From Hybos culiciformis (lineage: Eukaryota > Arthropoda > Insecta > Diptera > Hybotidae), in the NCBI GenBank assembly GCA_964007475.1, contig OZ023273.1, positions 131,062,732 through 131,126,731 of the forward strand: a DNA stretch of 64,000 bases, given 5' to 3'. Positions within the stretch are counted from its first letter, which is position 1, and each line of letters starts with the position of its first letter. Shown here in pieces: positions 23,920 through 34,500 of this stretch. A program made the position numbers and the translations under genes. The notes under the pieces are model-generated. The model made no database searches. It was given only the letters and a program-made list of their open reading frames with translations, and had not been told where the DNA came from.

Positions 23920-25002
23920 ATGTCTTTAAGGAATATAATGAAATTATTTTTGTTAATTAATATTTTAATAATAATTGAAAATTGTTTTGCAGAAATTGAT
24001 TATTGTAATAGTGCATTATTGAATTGTGAAGATTCTATTCATATAAAATGCAACAATAGTGGAGTAAGTTTCATTTTACATTTATCACTTTGGTTAATAA
24101 TAACAAGTTTATTATAAGAATAAATTAAAATCTAAAATAAAAAAAAAAATTATTTAAATTTTGCATTTTTTCTTTCAACTTTAACTTTTATATCACTTTA
24201 GAAATTTGGAATCAATTGTCCTCAAAACGCAGAACTTATTCATTTTACCATTAGCGATAAGCAGAAAATATTAAATTTACACAATTTCTATAGAAATATG
24301 GTGGCGTCTGGTGAATTGGAGGGATTTAAGCCCGCAGCAAGAATGGCTAAAATAAGATGGTGTAAAAAATTAGCACAATTAGCACAATTAAATGCACAGA
24401 CATGCATTAAAGAACATGACGCTTGCCGAAATACTCGGGAATTTCATTATGTTGGTCAAAATTTAGCGCATTCGGAAGAAGAAGTTGATACGCTTCCTAC
24501 TAATAAAAATATGATTCACAAAGTTTTAAAAGAAATTGATAAATGGTTTGCTGAATACAAAAGTGCAAACATGACTTACATTGATCGCTTTAGACCTAAA
24601 GAGTAAGTTTTAGATGATCTTTATTTTGTAATTATTGTAAATAGAATTTGTATTACGATTTACGATTAATATAGTACTCAATAGTACTTATGATTAGATA
24701 ATAATATAATATATATATATATATATATTTCTACTTTTAGGGAAAGAATAAATAATTTCACAGAAATGGTTATTGATCGTAATAAAAGGATTGGATGTGC
24801 CGCTGTTAAATTCATGATTGAAAAAATTTTCCATTTGAATCTAGTTTGTAATTATGCAAGCACAAATATTGTTAATTTATCTATATATAAAAAATCTCTA
24901 ATACCAGCTTCTGGTTGCAAAAGGGGTCGCGATTGTGATTATATGTCATTATGCAGTATTAAAGAAAAATACGATTTAAATGATTTGTTCAGTTTCCAGT
25001 AG
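23920..25002 (+). CDS. Secreted CAP/antigen-5-related protein, 3 exons
   Basis: Insect members of the CAP family (antigen-5-related, SCP/TAPS) are secreted cysteine-rich proteins of varied, often unknown role. Exons are 23920-24063, 24202-24602 and 24741-25002, with two 138-bp GT-AG introns, giving about 268 residues, normal for the family. A signal peptide (about residues 1-24, ending ENCFA) precedes the typical N-terminal DYC...C...C-NNSG...INCP block. The CAP domain shows HNFYRNMVASG (75-85), IRWCKKLAQLA, GQNLAHS (133-139), the CAP1-like NNFTEMV (186-192), IGCAAVKF and the CAP2 motif CNYASTN (218-224). The C-terminus has SGC...LCS. The usual histidine before FT-MV is asparagine (N187), so the canonical CAP cavity tetrad looks incomplete. 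Starts at 23920 and 23938 are both plausible. Confidence 0.9.
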
Positions 25003-25064
25003 TATTAGTGATTATCCACTAAAACTTTACAAAAACCAATAACATTTTTTTCTTTATTCCATTG

Positions 25065-25070
25065 AATAAA
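25065..25070 (+). terminator. Candidate poly(A) signal of the CAP gene
   Basis: AATAAA lies 62 bp past the CAP stop codon, a normal distance for a short insect 3' UTR. Assignment is by position. Confidence 0.5.
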
Positions 25071-25960
25071 ACGTTGTACAATAGCTTTAAAACCTCATCA
25101 GCAATTTTTTTTTCCCTAAAAATAAAGCTTCCTGAAGGATGTGGTGAACATTTTGTAAAAAAAAAAAATTTATTTGCGTTTCAGAAAGAATATTTTATAA
25201 CAATGTTAGATAAATATTTTGAAGCGATGACAAATATTATTACTTAGTTCTCTTTGATTTAAAAATTTTCAATTTTATTCAACACATTTCTTGTACAATG
25301 TACCCAGTTCATATATATAATGTATGTAAATTTATATAATACACGTACTTAGATATGTAGATATTAAAATCTAATAAATTGATGAAAATAGTTTATTTTA
25401 TACAATGTCTAATGTATACATCATTTTTCAAAACAATATTTTCAATTCCCTTTCAAACTATAATTATAATGATCATAAAAGTATCTGATTTTTGGTTGCA
25501 ATTGAATAAATTTGAATTTTCTTCAAATTAAAATTACTTGGATTTCAACATTAAATAAATCATTTGAATAAAAATATCGCAGATATTGTAGATATTATGT
25601 AGATTTTCCTCCCGAAAATGTTAAAATCTCAACTTTTAAATTCAGCAAAATAAAATTAATTTAAACTTGAATATAAATGATGTTTTATTATTTTTAATGA
25701 ATCCATCTAGAATTCTTCGTCAAATTAATCGAATAAACTATCGAATTTCAAAAATTATATTTTTAATTCAATTTTCGCATTAAATTTTTAAGCTGAGTTT
25801 TAATACCATTACTTTTGGGTTTACCAAAATCTTACAAGCACAAAAATGTAAAGGATAATTCTTAAAAAAAAAAATTAAATTTTTATTAAGATAAAAATAA
25901 AACAGATAGAGCGCTGTAAAATTTATTTATGTTTTAACAATTCAAAATAAACCTAACATT

Positions 25961-26023
<63 letters not shown>

Positions 26024-26786
26024 CAAAAACTTTTCGTTTTCAATTTGAAAAATGTATTTTTCTTTAATAAAAATTAACATATTTTTTTTTTGGATTTCGA
26101 CAGAAAATAAATAAAATAAGATGATGTAAGTACTTTTTGGTAAATTTAAGTGTAAATTTTATTTGCATGAATCATTAAAAACTTTTTTTTTTTTTTTTGG
26201 TAGGCTTTTAAGTGGATATTAACAACAAAAATAACATAAAATGATATCTTTTTACTTAATGTTTTGACACGCTTTCCTTCCATTTTCATTAATTTTCTTT
26301 ATTTTTTTTTTTGCTATTTGGGAAAACAAATATTAAAAAAAAAAAACCAGATTTTATTTTTCAACAAAATTAGAATATTTTATTGGTATTTTTGTGTAAA
26401 TAAATTATTCAAAATAAAGGAAAATTCTTCTTAATTTCATTTAACATTATAATATTCTAGATTTGAAATTTTTATTTACCATGAAAGCGTAGTGTGAATT
26501 TTTTTTTTTTTTGATATTTTCTATGACTTTAATCATAATTTTTTTTTTGTGGTGATTTTTGTTTATTTTTTTTGACAATAATCAACACGTTGACAAAGTA
26601 ATTTAATTTTATTAAATTTTGATATGTATGTATATTCAATTTATTTGGAAAAGAACAACAATTTTTACTTTAAACAACTACATTATAACATTAAATTTAG
26701 TTCGAAATAAATGACAAACGTTTCGCTTAGAACAACATAATCGACCCAAAAACTATTTTTACTTCAAACAATATATCTTTAGTTTA
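25071..26786. other. AT-rich intergenic DNA with an (AAT)n tract
   Basis: No supportable gene. The main feature is the long AAT microsatellite listed separately. Confidence 0.5.
25963..26021. repeat. (AAT)n microsatellite, about 20 uninterrupted units
   Basis: A pure AAT run of close to 60 bp. Similar but shorter runs occur near 3888, 12715, 48182, 48259, 60728 and 62453. Confidence 0.95.
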
Positions 26787-27004
26787 TACCTTATTTGCAC
26801 TTGTACCTTAAAACTGACCTTTGAGCGGAACTGACCTGAAAACTGGTCTGCAAACTAACTTTTTTTGTCTGCAAACTGGCCTTTTACGCAAAGGTTAGTT
26901 ATTTTTTTCCCTTTTTTTTTGTATGAGAAAGGCCAGTTCACAGGTCAGTTAACAGGTCAGTGTCGCTCTAAGGTCAGTTTTAAGGTCCAAGTGCAGATAA
27001 GGTA
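26787..27004. mobile_element. MITE with about 50-bp terminal inverted repeats
   Basis: The left arm from TACCTTATTTGCACTTG (26787) matches the inverted right arm ending CAAGTGCAGATAAGGTA (27004) with few mismatches over about 50 bp. Both arms carry ACCTTAAAACTGACCT. The interior is rich in AACTGRCCT repeats on both strands (GGTCAGTT, GGCCAGTT). TA flanks are possible if the ends are read as CCTTAT...ATAAGG. Non-coding. Confidence 0.75.
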
Positions 27005-28035
27005 TCAGACCGGAATGAATAACAAATATTGCAAATTTTTTTTATTTTCATTAAAAAAAAAATTCACTTAGAACAACATAATCCACCCAAAATCTGTGTA
27101 ATCAAATGTATTTTGTTAGCATTATGTCTATAAACTTCCCTTCCATTCGCAAGTTATCAGTTAAGTTATCTTTTATAAGACTCACTTTATTCTTTGCGTT
27201 TAACATGGCAACATTAATTTCATATCTGATATTAATGTAAATATTTTTTTAGAACAGAACTTAATTCGCGATATGATATTTGAAGATACACAGAACTTTT
27301 AGATATATGAAAAGAAAATTCAGAAAATTTACATATACAAACAAAAAATCGTTGTTAGATTTTTTTTTATAGAACTTATGTTAAAACATATACCTACTAC
27401 ATGCATATACGTATGATTTATAACATTTTTTTGTTAAATAAAAAAAAAACACTAAAGTTAAACAAAAAAAGCCATTGGATGCCACTTTAATCACATTCAA
27501 AATGATTTACCTTAGTTATTTTAGGGAAATTATTATTATTATTTTAATTTTTTTGTTTTTTTCCTGGAAAATCCTCATTTTAATATTTGAGTGGTGGCTG
27601 CTAATTAACGGGCTAAAATTATTTTAATGTAATAAAGCAATTAACAAAAAAAAAAAAAAAAAAATACATTGTTATGTGATGTTTTCACATTGTTTATCTT
27701 GCATAATTTTTTTTATTGTTTATTATACTACTATGGCTGTTTTTTGCACGTTGGGAAAATATACATAATATCTCTGATGATGAAGAAACATAATTAACAT
27801 TAATTCGCGCTAATTTGAATTTGCTTATGCATGAAGCAAAAAACAATTAAAAAAAAAAAAAAAAAATAAATATCTACCTAATATTTAATTCATATTTTAT
27901 AAGGATATTATTATTATTATAATATATAATGCCTCTTGGATTAAAATCAATTTTGTTTCCCAAATCTTTATATTTACATAGAGAATATTAATGATCTTAT
28001 GTATGTATATAATAGATTAGATATATAATAATTAA
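27005..28035. other. AT-rich intergenic DNA, no gene seen
   Basis: Only A/T runs and chance ORFs are visible. Confidence 0.5.
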
Positions 28036-28660
28036 ATTAGTAATAAATATCCCAATAGAATTATTAGATATAAATTACAAAAATCCTCGAGGATTGATTC
28101 TCTTGTAGGAAAAAATCATCGAGCATTTGGGATATGGAATAGAGAATATATATGGTACTTCATGAAATGTGGTAGTTGTTTATTAGAAAAGGTATATTCG
28201 GTTTGCAATTACAGAATTTTCGTCAATTTCAATTTTTAATTTAAGCAATATCTTTCAAATAAGATCAAAAATAAAATTATTTTCATTACAGCCAGTGTTG
28301 ATGCTACAAGGAGAAAAGGATATAAAAGATTTGGTAAACATTTGTAATTTTGCTATCCATGCTTCAAAAAAAAAAATGTGTTATATGATTTTCATTCTTC
28401 TGGGTTCTTAGGACAACGGTAGAGATAATTCAAATTTTTTTTTGTATATTATCCTTTTAAGACTGAATATTTCATTCGTGATTAGAATTTAATTTTCCTT
28501 TTCTGTTTTACTCAAATAGCAGATTATTTACAAAGGCGCGTACCTACTATTTTTGTATATTTTTTATAATATTTTGCAAAACCACGGATATATATTTTTT
28601 TTTAGGTATTTATTTAAGGATTAATCGTTGGATAAAATACAATTTAGCGGAAAAGGTTCT
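28036..28660 (+). CDS. Unrecognised candidate exon cluster
   Basis: An open frame from 28036 runs through a less AT-rich stretch (NHRAFGIWNREYIWYFMKCG) to a possible donor after 28191 (AAG|GTATAT). After a good acceptor (TTTCATTACAG), a phase-matched 42-nt segment, 28292-28333, reads PVLMLQGEKDIKDL before GTAAAC. Further on, 28606-28660 lies between TTTTTTTTTAG and GTAAGT and is open in only one frame (IYLRINRWIKYNLAEKV), which does not match the phase of 28333 without another small exon. No start codon, terminal exon or domain is identifiable. It could be part of a real gene, a relic or chance. Confidence 0.22.
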
Positions 28661-29942
28661 GTAAGTAAACAAAAGAAAACCATTCCGGATCATTACCATA
28701 TTTTTGAAGATAACAAACAATAAATTCAAAAAAAAAAAAAAATTAATAGGGGATTGAAAACTTCGCACTTTCATTGAAGAGGCAATAACTTATTGTATTA
28801 GTTTAATTTTCATATATAGGCTTAATTTCAATCTTTGTAATCGTTGTAATATTGATAATTTAAATAAAAAATAATCCAAAATTATAGTTTCTCTGTATAT
28901 TTGAAATTATTTTTTGAGTTTATTTTAGTGGTATTCTAGCAAAGTTTTGTTTTGTACGGAAATAAGTTTCGTACGTAGGTATATCGATTTTTATACATTG
29001 TCGTAAAACCAAATAGTAACCATGATGTGTAAACGAGCCTGTAAAATTTAAGTTTTCTTTACAGAAATAATTGTGCAAAGTAAATTATTGGTAGTGTCAA
29101 ATATCTATTCAAAAAACAGCGACCTATTTTTGATTGAAAACTTCATATTTTTATTAACTTTATATAAATATATTCAATATTTGGAAGTAAAAATTTACAC
29201 AAAACAAACCGATTTAAAGAATGAAAAGTATGAGGCGTTGGTGATGTGAAAATTTGTCAATATAAATGAAATCAAATTGCGCGAAAGAAAATATATCTTT
29301 TTTTTAGCTGCTTGTAAACAACATTACAACACAATACTTTTTAAGTAAAAAGGATTAATAGGTCCTTAAAGGAAACCGTAAGCTATAGAAAATTGTGGTA
29401 AAAAGATCAATTAGCAATAAAGGGCTGTTTTCCCTTTTTTTTTTTCATAAATTATTATTTGTTTTTTTGAAAAAGATTGTTGTAAAATGTAAATTTCTTT
29501 TTAATTTTTTTTTTTTTCTTAAATTTTTCTTTCGGGGAAATGCATGAATAAATAAAATTGGTTATTTTTCTTTCTTTTGTTTTTAAAATGTCTATATTAA
29601 AAAAAAAAAAAATTTTGAAGAAAAATTTGAAGAAAACAACAACTAAATTATTTCTTCATTTTTTTAATTTTATACTAGAATAATAATTCTGTATTTTGTT
29701 CGTTGTAAATTCATGCGAATAAAAATGAAAGATATTTTTAAATTTCTGCTTAAAAAATATTTTGATTGAAATATTAAGAAAAATTACACAAAAAATATTG
29801 TAAATATAGTTGGTTTGAGTCAGATTTGAGAAGGAGCTCTCGATGGGAAAGATATTGTGGATAGTATAACAAATATGAGACAAATTTTACGACTTTTTTG
29901 AACAGGAAACAAAATTTGCACTCAATCGCTTAGTCAAATGAA
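28661..29942. other. AT-rich intergenic DNA, no gene seen
   Basis: Homopolymer-rich sequence; LINE-related sequence may begin near 29910 but is not readable before 29943. Confidence 0.45.
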
Positions 29943-30031
29943 TTAAAGTATATAGGTGTAATTTTAGATAAAAAATTGAAATTTACAGCACATGTTGGTA
30001 AAATTGTACACAGATTAAATATTTTAATTAA
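29943..30031 (+). pseudogene. Jockey-type LINE reverse transcriptase remnant, 5' part
   Basis: The frame reads LKYIGVILDKKLKFTAHVGK and onward, matching the conserved YLGV-LD-KL-F--H segment of the C-terminal reverse-transcriptase region of Jockey/CR1-type LINE ORF2. It stops at the TTAA (30028-30031) where a 1.34-kb element is inserted, and resumes at 31373. Upstream frames are broken, so this is a dead, 5'-degraded copy. Confidence 0.75.
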
Positions 30032-31372
30032 TAGTAGATTACAATACATGTTAAGAAAATTTATTATTCTTGCGAGTTGTGTATACACACAAACACATAG
30101 ACACGAGTCATGTTTATATCACGAGACCGAAGGTCGAGTTATATAATATTGACGAGTGTCTATATGTTTGTGTGTATACAAAACGAGCTGTATAACAAAT
30201 TTGATTAACATGTATTGTATACTGCTTTAATGTGCATGTGAGAGGGAGTTGAAAACAATACATTTATAATGAAAAAAATAAACAAAAAAGTTCAAAATGA
30301 AGCAAGGAAATAAAATTTAATAAGGAAGTTTATTTATTTATCGAAATGATTTCAAACCGGAAGATTCCTAAAATATTAAAAAAAAAATTAGTAATTTTTC
30401 CAAAAAAAATTATTCATTTTCTTTTTTGCAAAAAAAAAAATCGAATAATTTATTTTTAGAAAAATTACTAACTTTTTTTTATTATTTTAGGAACTAATGG
30501 TCTTCTTAAATTTTATTTAATTTTATTTTTAATTATTAAAAAAAATAATAATAATTTTATAATTATTTTTTTTATAATTTAAAATAAAATCAAATAATAA
30601 TTATATAATTATAATTTATATTTACAATAAATAATCTCCTTGTTGCTGCCATTTTCCTCGTTTGTTGATAAAAGAAAAAAAAATTCTTACTTGACATTTG
30701 ACAATTCACAGCAAACTTTATAATGACAACAAAGATATTTTCAGGGTTACCATTGTTCTATTTTTATTCATTTTGTTTTTTTGAATAAAAATAAGTGCAA
30801 TTTTTGAAGTGTGGTTTAAATTTTTGTACTAAAATCCAACCACACTCGTTTAAAAATTTTTATTAGTAGAGGTTCGAAGATCCTTTAAAAATAGTAGATT
30901 GAAACACATGTTAAGAAAATTCATCGACTGATCGACTGGCCGCTTTTTAGAAAAAAAAAAAAAATAGCCGCGTATTTTTTTATTGGTTCTTTTTTTTTTT
31001 TTTGTTTGCTCAGAGGGAAAATGTATATTAGCTCAGAGGGAAAATTTAGATTTTAGCATTATAAACTAAGCTTTGTTTGACATTGATATGATGCATGTGA
31101 GAGGTATACATTTGCAATTTTTTTTTTTTTTTGGTATTTGTCTGTATTGAAATATTGTGAGTGTGAGTAATATTATTTTTGTTTATAGTATTACGCAGTT
31201 CAAAATGAAGAATGTAAATACAATATAGAGCAATGTAAATACAATTTACATCACAGGGAAATGTAAATACAATTTACATTCCTCTATAATTGCATGTGTA
31301 TTGATGCATGTAATGGACCATTTACCGAGCTAAATTTGCGAATGTAAATACAACTTACCGAAGACATGCGCA
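30032..31372. mobile_element. TTAA-site transposon family, copy 2 (1341 bp), inserted in a LINE
   Basis: Flanked by TTAA at 30028-30031 and 31373-31376. The ends TAGTAGATTACAATACATG and CATGCGCA, and about 250-300 bp next to each end, match the inverted copy at 19661-20401: TTGTGTATACACACAAACAC-type repeats at one end, and ATGTAAATACAATTTACAT palindromes with the CATTTACCGAG block at the other. The middle (about 30260-31130) is unrelated to the other copy. It includes an inverted repeat (about 30372-30406 with 30457-30493), a second TAGTAGATT-AACACATGTTAAG motif at 30889, and a GCTCAGAGGGAAAAT duplication near 31008-31043. No transposase frame. Confidence 0.65.
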
Positions 31373-31540
31373 TTAAAATTCTTTATCCTCTCATCAATAG
31401 GAAATCAGGTCTAAGTCATGAAAACAAAATATTATTATATAAGTAAATTTCCGGTTTGGATAAGTTGCGCTAAAACTCACATAAATAAAATTCAAATAAA
31501 ACAAAATAAAATATTAAAAATCATGTTAGATCTACCACTG
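31373..31540 (+). pseudogene. Jockey-type LINE reverse transcriptase remnant, 3' part
   Basis: The first frame after the insertion reads ILYPLINRKSGLSHENKILL and meets a stop at YK. After a frame change it continues AKTHINKIQIKQNKILKIML and LPL. These are the YPLINRKS-LS--NK--LYK and THI-KIQ-KQNK-LK segments typical of Jockey-type ORF2 C-termini. Frame changes and stops show that it is inactive. Confidence 0.75.
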
Positions 31541-34500
31541 TAATGATATTATCATTACCAAAATTAAAATAAAACTAAATTGATAAAATTATTAAAATCT
31601 TGTTGAACCCTAAAATAATATAGAATTAAGATTACGGTAAATTATAATAAATTTGATTGGGTGACCAATCACTAATTAATAAGTCAAAATAATAAAAATA
31701 ATAATTTGGTATGAATCTGATATTAGTAAATAATATTGTATATAAAAATTTATTATTATGTAGATAAATTGTATATAGAATTTAAGAATTTTTAGTATAT
31801 AAGATTTTGTATAAATATGATAAGTTTTTAGAATAAAATCCAGATTGAAATTTGATCTCAAATAGATATCTCACTTTTATTAAACGGCTTCCCTGAGCTA
31901 TACAATACAGGTAAGATAGCTTTCCGAGCAATATAATACGGATAACAAGGCTTGGTAAGCCTATCAAATATACCAAGCTGTTCCAAGCTAAAAATGGAAT
32001 ATCCGGCTCTTAAGCCAAAACGGAAGCGCGTCCCGCTCTAATAGGACAAACTGGCTGAATACAGCCTAGACATAGGATCTCTATAATGACATGCTTGTGG
32101 TCATTATAGATTAGGGAACACATAGGCCTTAGATGTCTTGGACAGCACAGATGTCCATCCCAAGATCCATCATAAGATAAATAACCATAAAGAAGAAAGA
32201 CAATAAAAACTTTTCCATAAATAAAAACAATTTTTTCCTTTACACCACATTACTACAATACCTCAAAACTTCATGAAAAGACAAATATCAGTTTCGTTAA
32301 AGAAATGCTAAATTAAATAACTCTAAAATTTTTTGACAAATGTTCTTTTTCTCAAAATCCATTAATAAACCAACTTCAGATGACTTAAAAAAAACCATCA
32401 ACTTCTAGTCTCTCAGACAGAAATTCATTAGCCTGAGGTAGTTTTTATTCTAATTTAAGTAATTCAGATGAGGTTTTATAACTTAAAAAAAATTTTCCTA
32501 AAAAAATAATAATCAGGATTCACACATATTAATATTAAAATTTTACTTTTATGTTAGTGAAGTAAGAAATGAAAAATAGTATTTCATAACTCACATTATT
32601 ATATTCTACAAATTGTATAAAAATTAAAGCTAATAAATAAATAAATTAATAAAAAAAAAAAATATATTCAAATATCTATCAATCAATATATTCTTTATTT
32701 ATGAAAAAGAAAAAATATTAGATTTATTAGGTATTTTCAGCAACGTTCTGTACCACTTGATAGTAAAGGCTGGGAACAGATTATTTGAAGATTACCTTAT
32801 CTCAAACATTTTGAAATTAAAATGCAAGTTTATGTACATTCATATATGCAAATATTTATAAATTTTTTTTCCAATATTTTTCAAAACAATTCTATTTATT
32901 TAAAACAAAATAATATTGCTTATGATGCTATATATATCTACATTATTTGAAATTAAAGTGTTTACCTTTCGGTTACTGTTGTTCAAACAACAGTATTGTA
33001 ATCTAAACAAGATAAAATGGATTAAAACTATCTATACATATATTGTACATAGATGTTCTGTATTATATACCTTTTATTCCTAAATGTTACGATAATATAT
33101 TTAAAACTGGTCACGTAAGAAATCTCTGAGAAATTTTCTCTTATCTAAAAACATGTATTTATTGGTTATTAAGGGAAAAAAAATAATAATAATAATTGTA
33201 TTTAGTTTTTAATGTGTTGGGTATCTAACAAATTTTTCCATTATTATACTGACCAAGCAAACGTGTCTATGTTTCAATTAAACAAAAATATTTTCTTCGA
33301 AAGGACAAAACGATGTGATAAATTTAAGTCAATTATAACATAATTTTTAGAATATATATAATCCAAGTTATACTCTTATCGATCGATGATCAATAATTAT
33401 TTTATTCGGTTTTTCAAAGCATCAAATTTATTCTTAATATAATGATGAGCGAAAAATTAGAATCGAATTATTTAAAATTTTGAACACAAAATAATAACAT
33501 GATTGTTTAAAAGCGCAATTAGAAAATCTTATCAAATTCAGATATTACTGAACCTATTTCATATTCAAACTTTATTTAATTTTTGATTTTTAGTATTCTA
33601 TTTTCAATAATGAAATAGTTTTTGTTAATAATACACTATTCTTTGGCAAATAGGCAAAAAAACATTCAAAAGGATTCTTTTACAAGGGATATAACAACCC
33701 CTAATTGGAATTATGCTTAGGTATGTTTATGTAAGCAAAAATAAAAATACAATAATTTTAAATAAAATTTACCATTTAATCTGAATAATATGTTGTGATT
33801 TTGTACTTAATATGGAATTTTTTGATTACTAATCGTTATGGTACAATTTTCCTCTATTATAAGGTAAAAATATATATACATAGCTATGTAATGTACATAG
33901 GTGTACCAAAGAAGAATAATTTGGTCAAAGTTCTTAAAGTTGTGTTATTGAAACTTTCTATATATATATAGAACATAGTTTTATTAAACAAATGCAATAT
34001 ATTATTAAAGTTATGTATATAACTTTTAGTTATTTTTACCTGATGGCATAAAAAAATATGTTTTTGTTTCAATATAAATTAGGTGAAGTTTATAGAAATA
34101 AAAAATAATAATTTTTGCAACCTACAACATAATGTAATATTATACTATGTACATAATGTATTAAAATTAAATAATTCCCTTCTGAATAAAATTATATGTA
34201 TATTTTTTTTTAAAAATGTTTTTCTATATTAAGTTAGTTCTCCCACACGTTGCACGCTCACAAACTATTTTTTTTTAACTCAAATTAAATTTATTTTTAA
34301 TTAAGATATATAATGAAATGTTAGTAAATGTAGGTGAAAATAATAAAACAAATTTTTTTTTCTATTTTTGTGACATTGACAGAAAAATAGAGTGTTCTAA
34401 ACATATTTGTCATTCATATTATCGTATTTCAGAACAAAGAGTCAATGAAAGACTATGAGGGACTTGACTTGAGTAAACTTAATCCGGTATAATTTATGTA

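Noticed and set aside
30873..30885. GGTTCGAAGATCC, resembling a tRNA B box
   Set aside because: No A box, cloverleaf or anticodon arm can be built around it.
30032..31372. Helitron interpretation for the repeat with hairpins
   Set aside because: Ends lack TC...CTRR, and the TTAA flanks that restore the LINE frame point to a cut-and-paste element.
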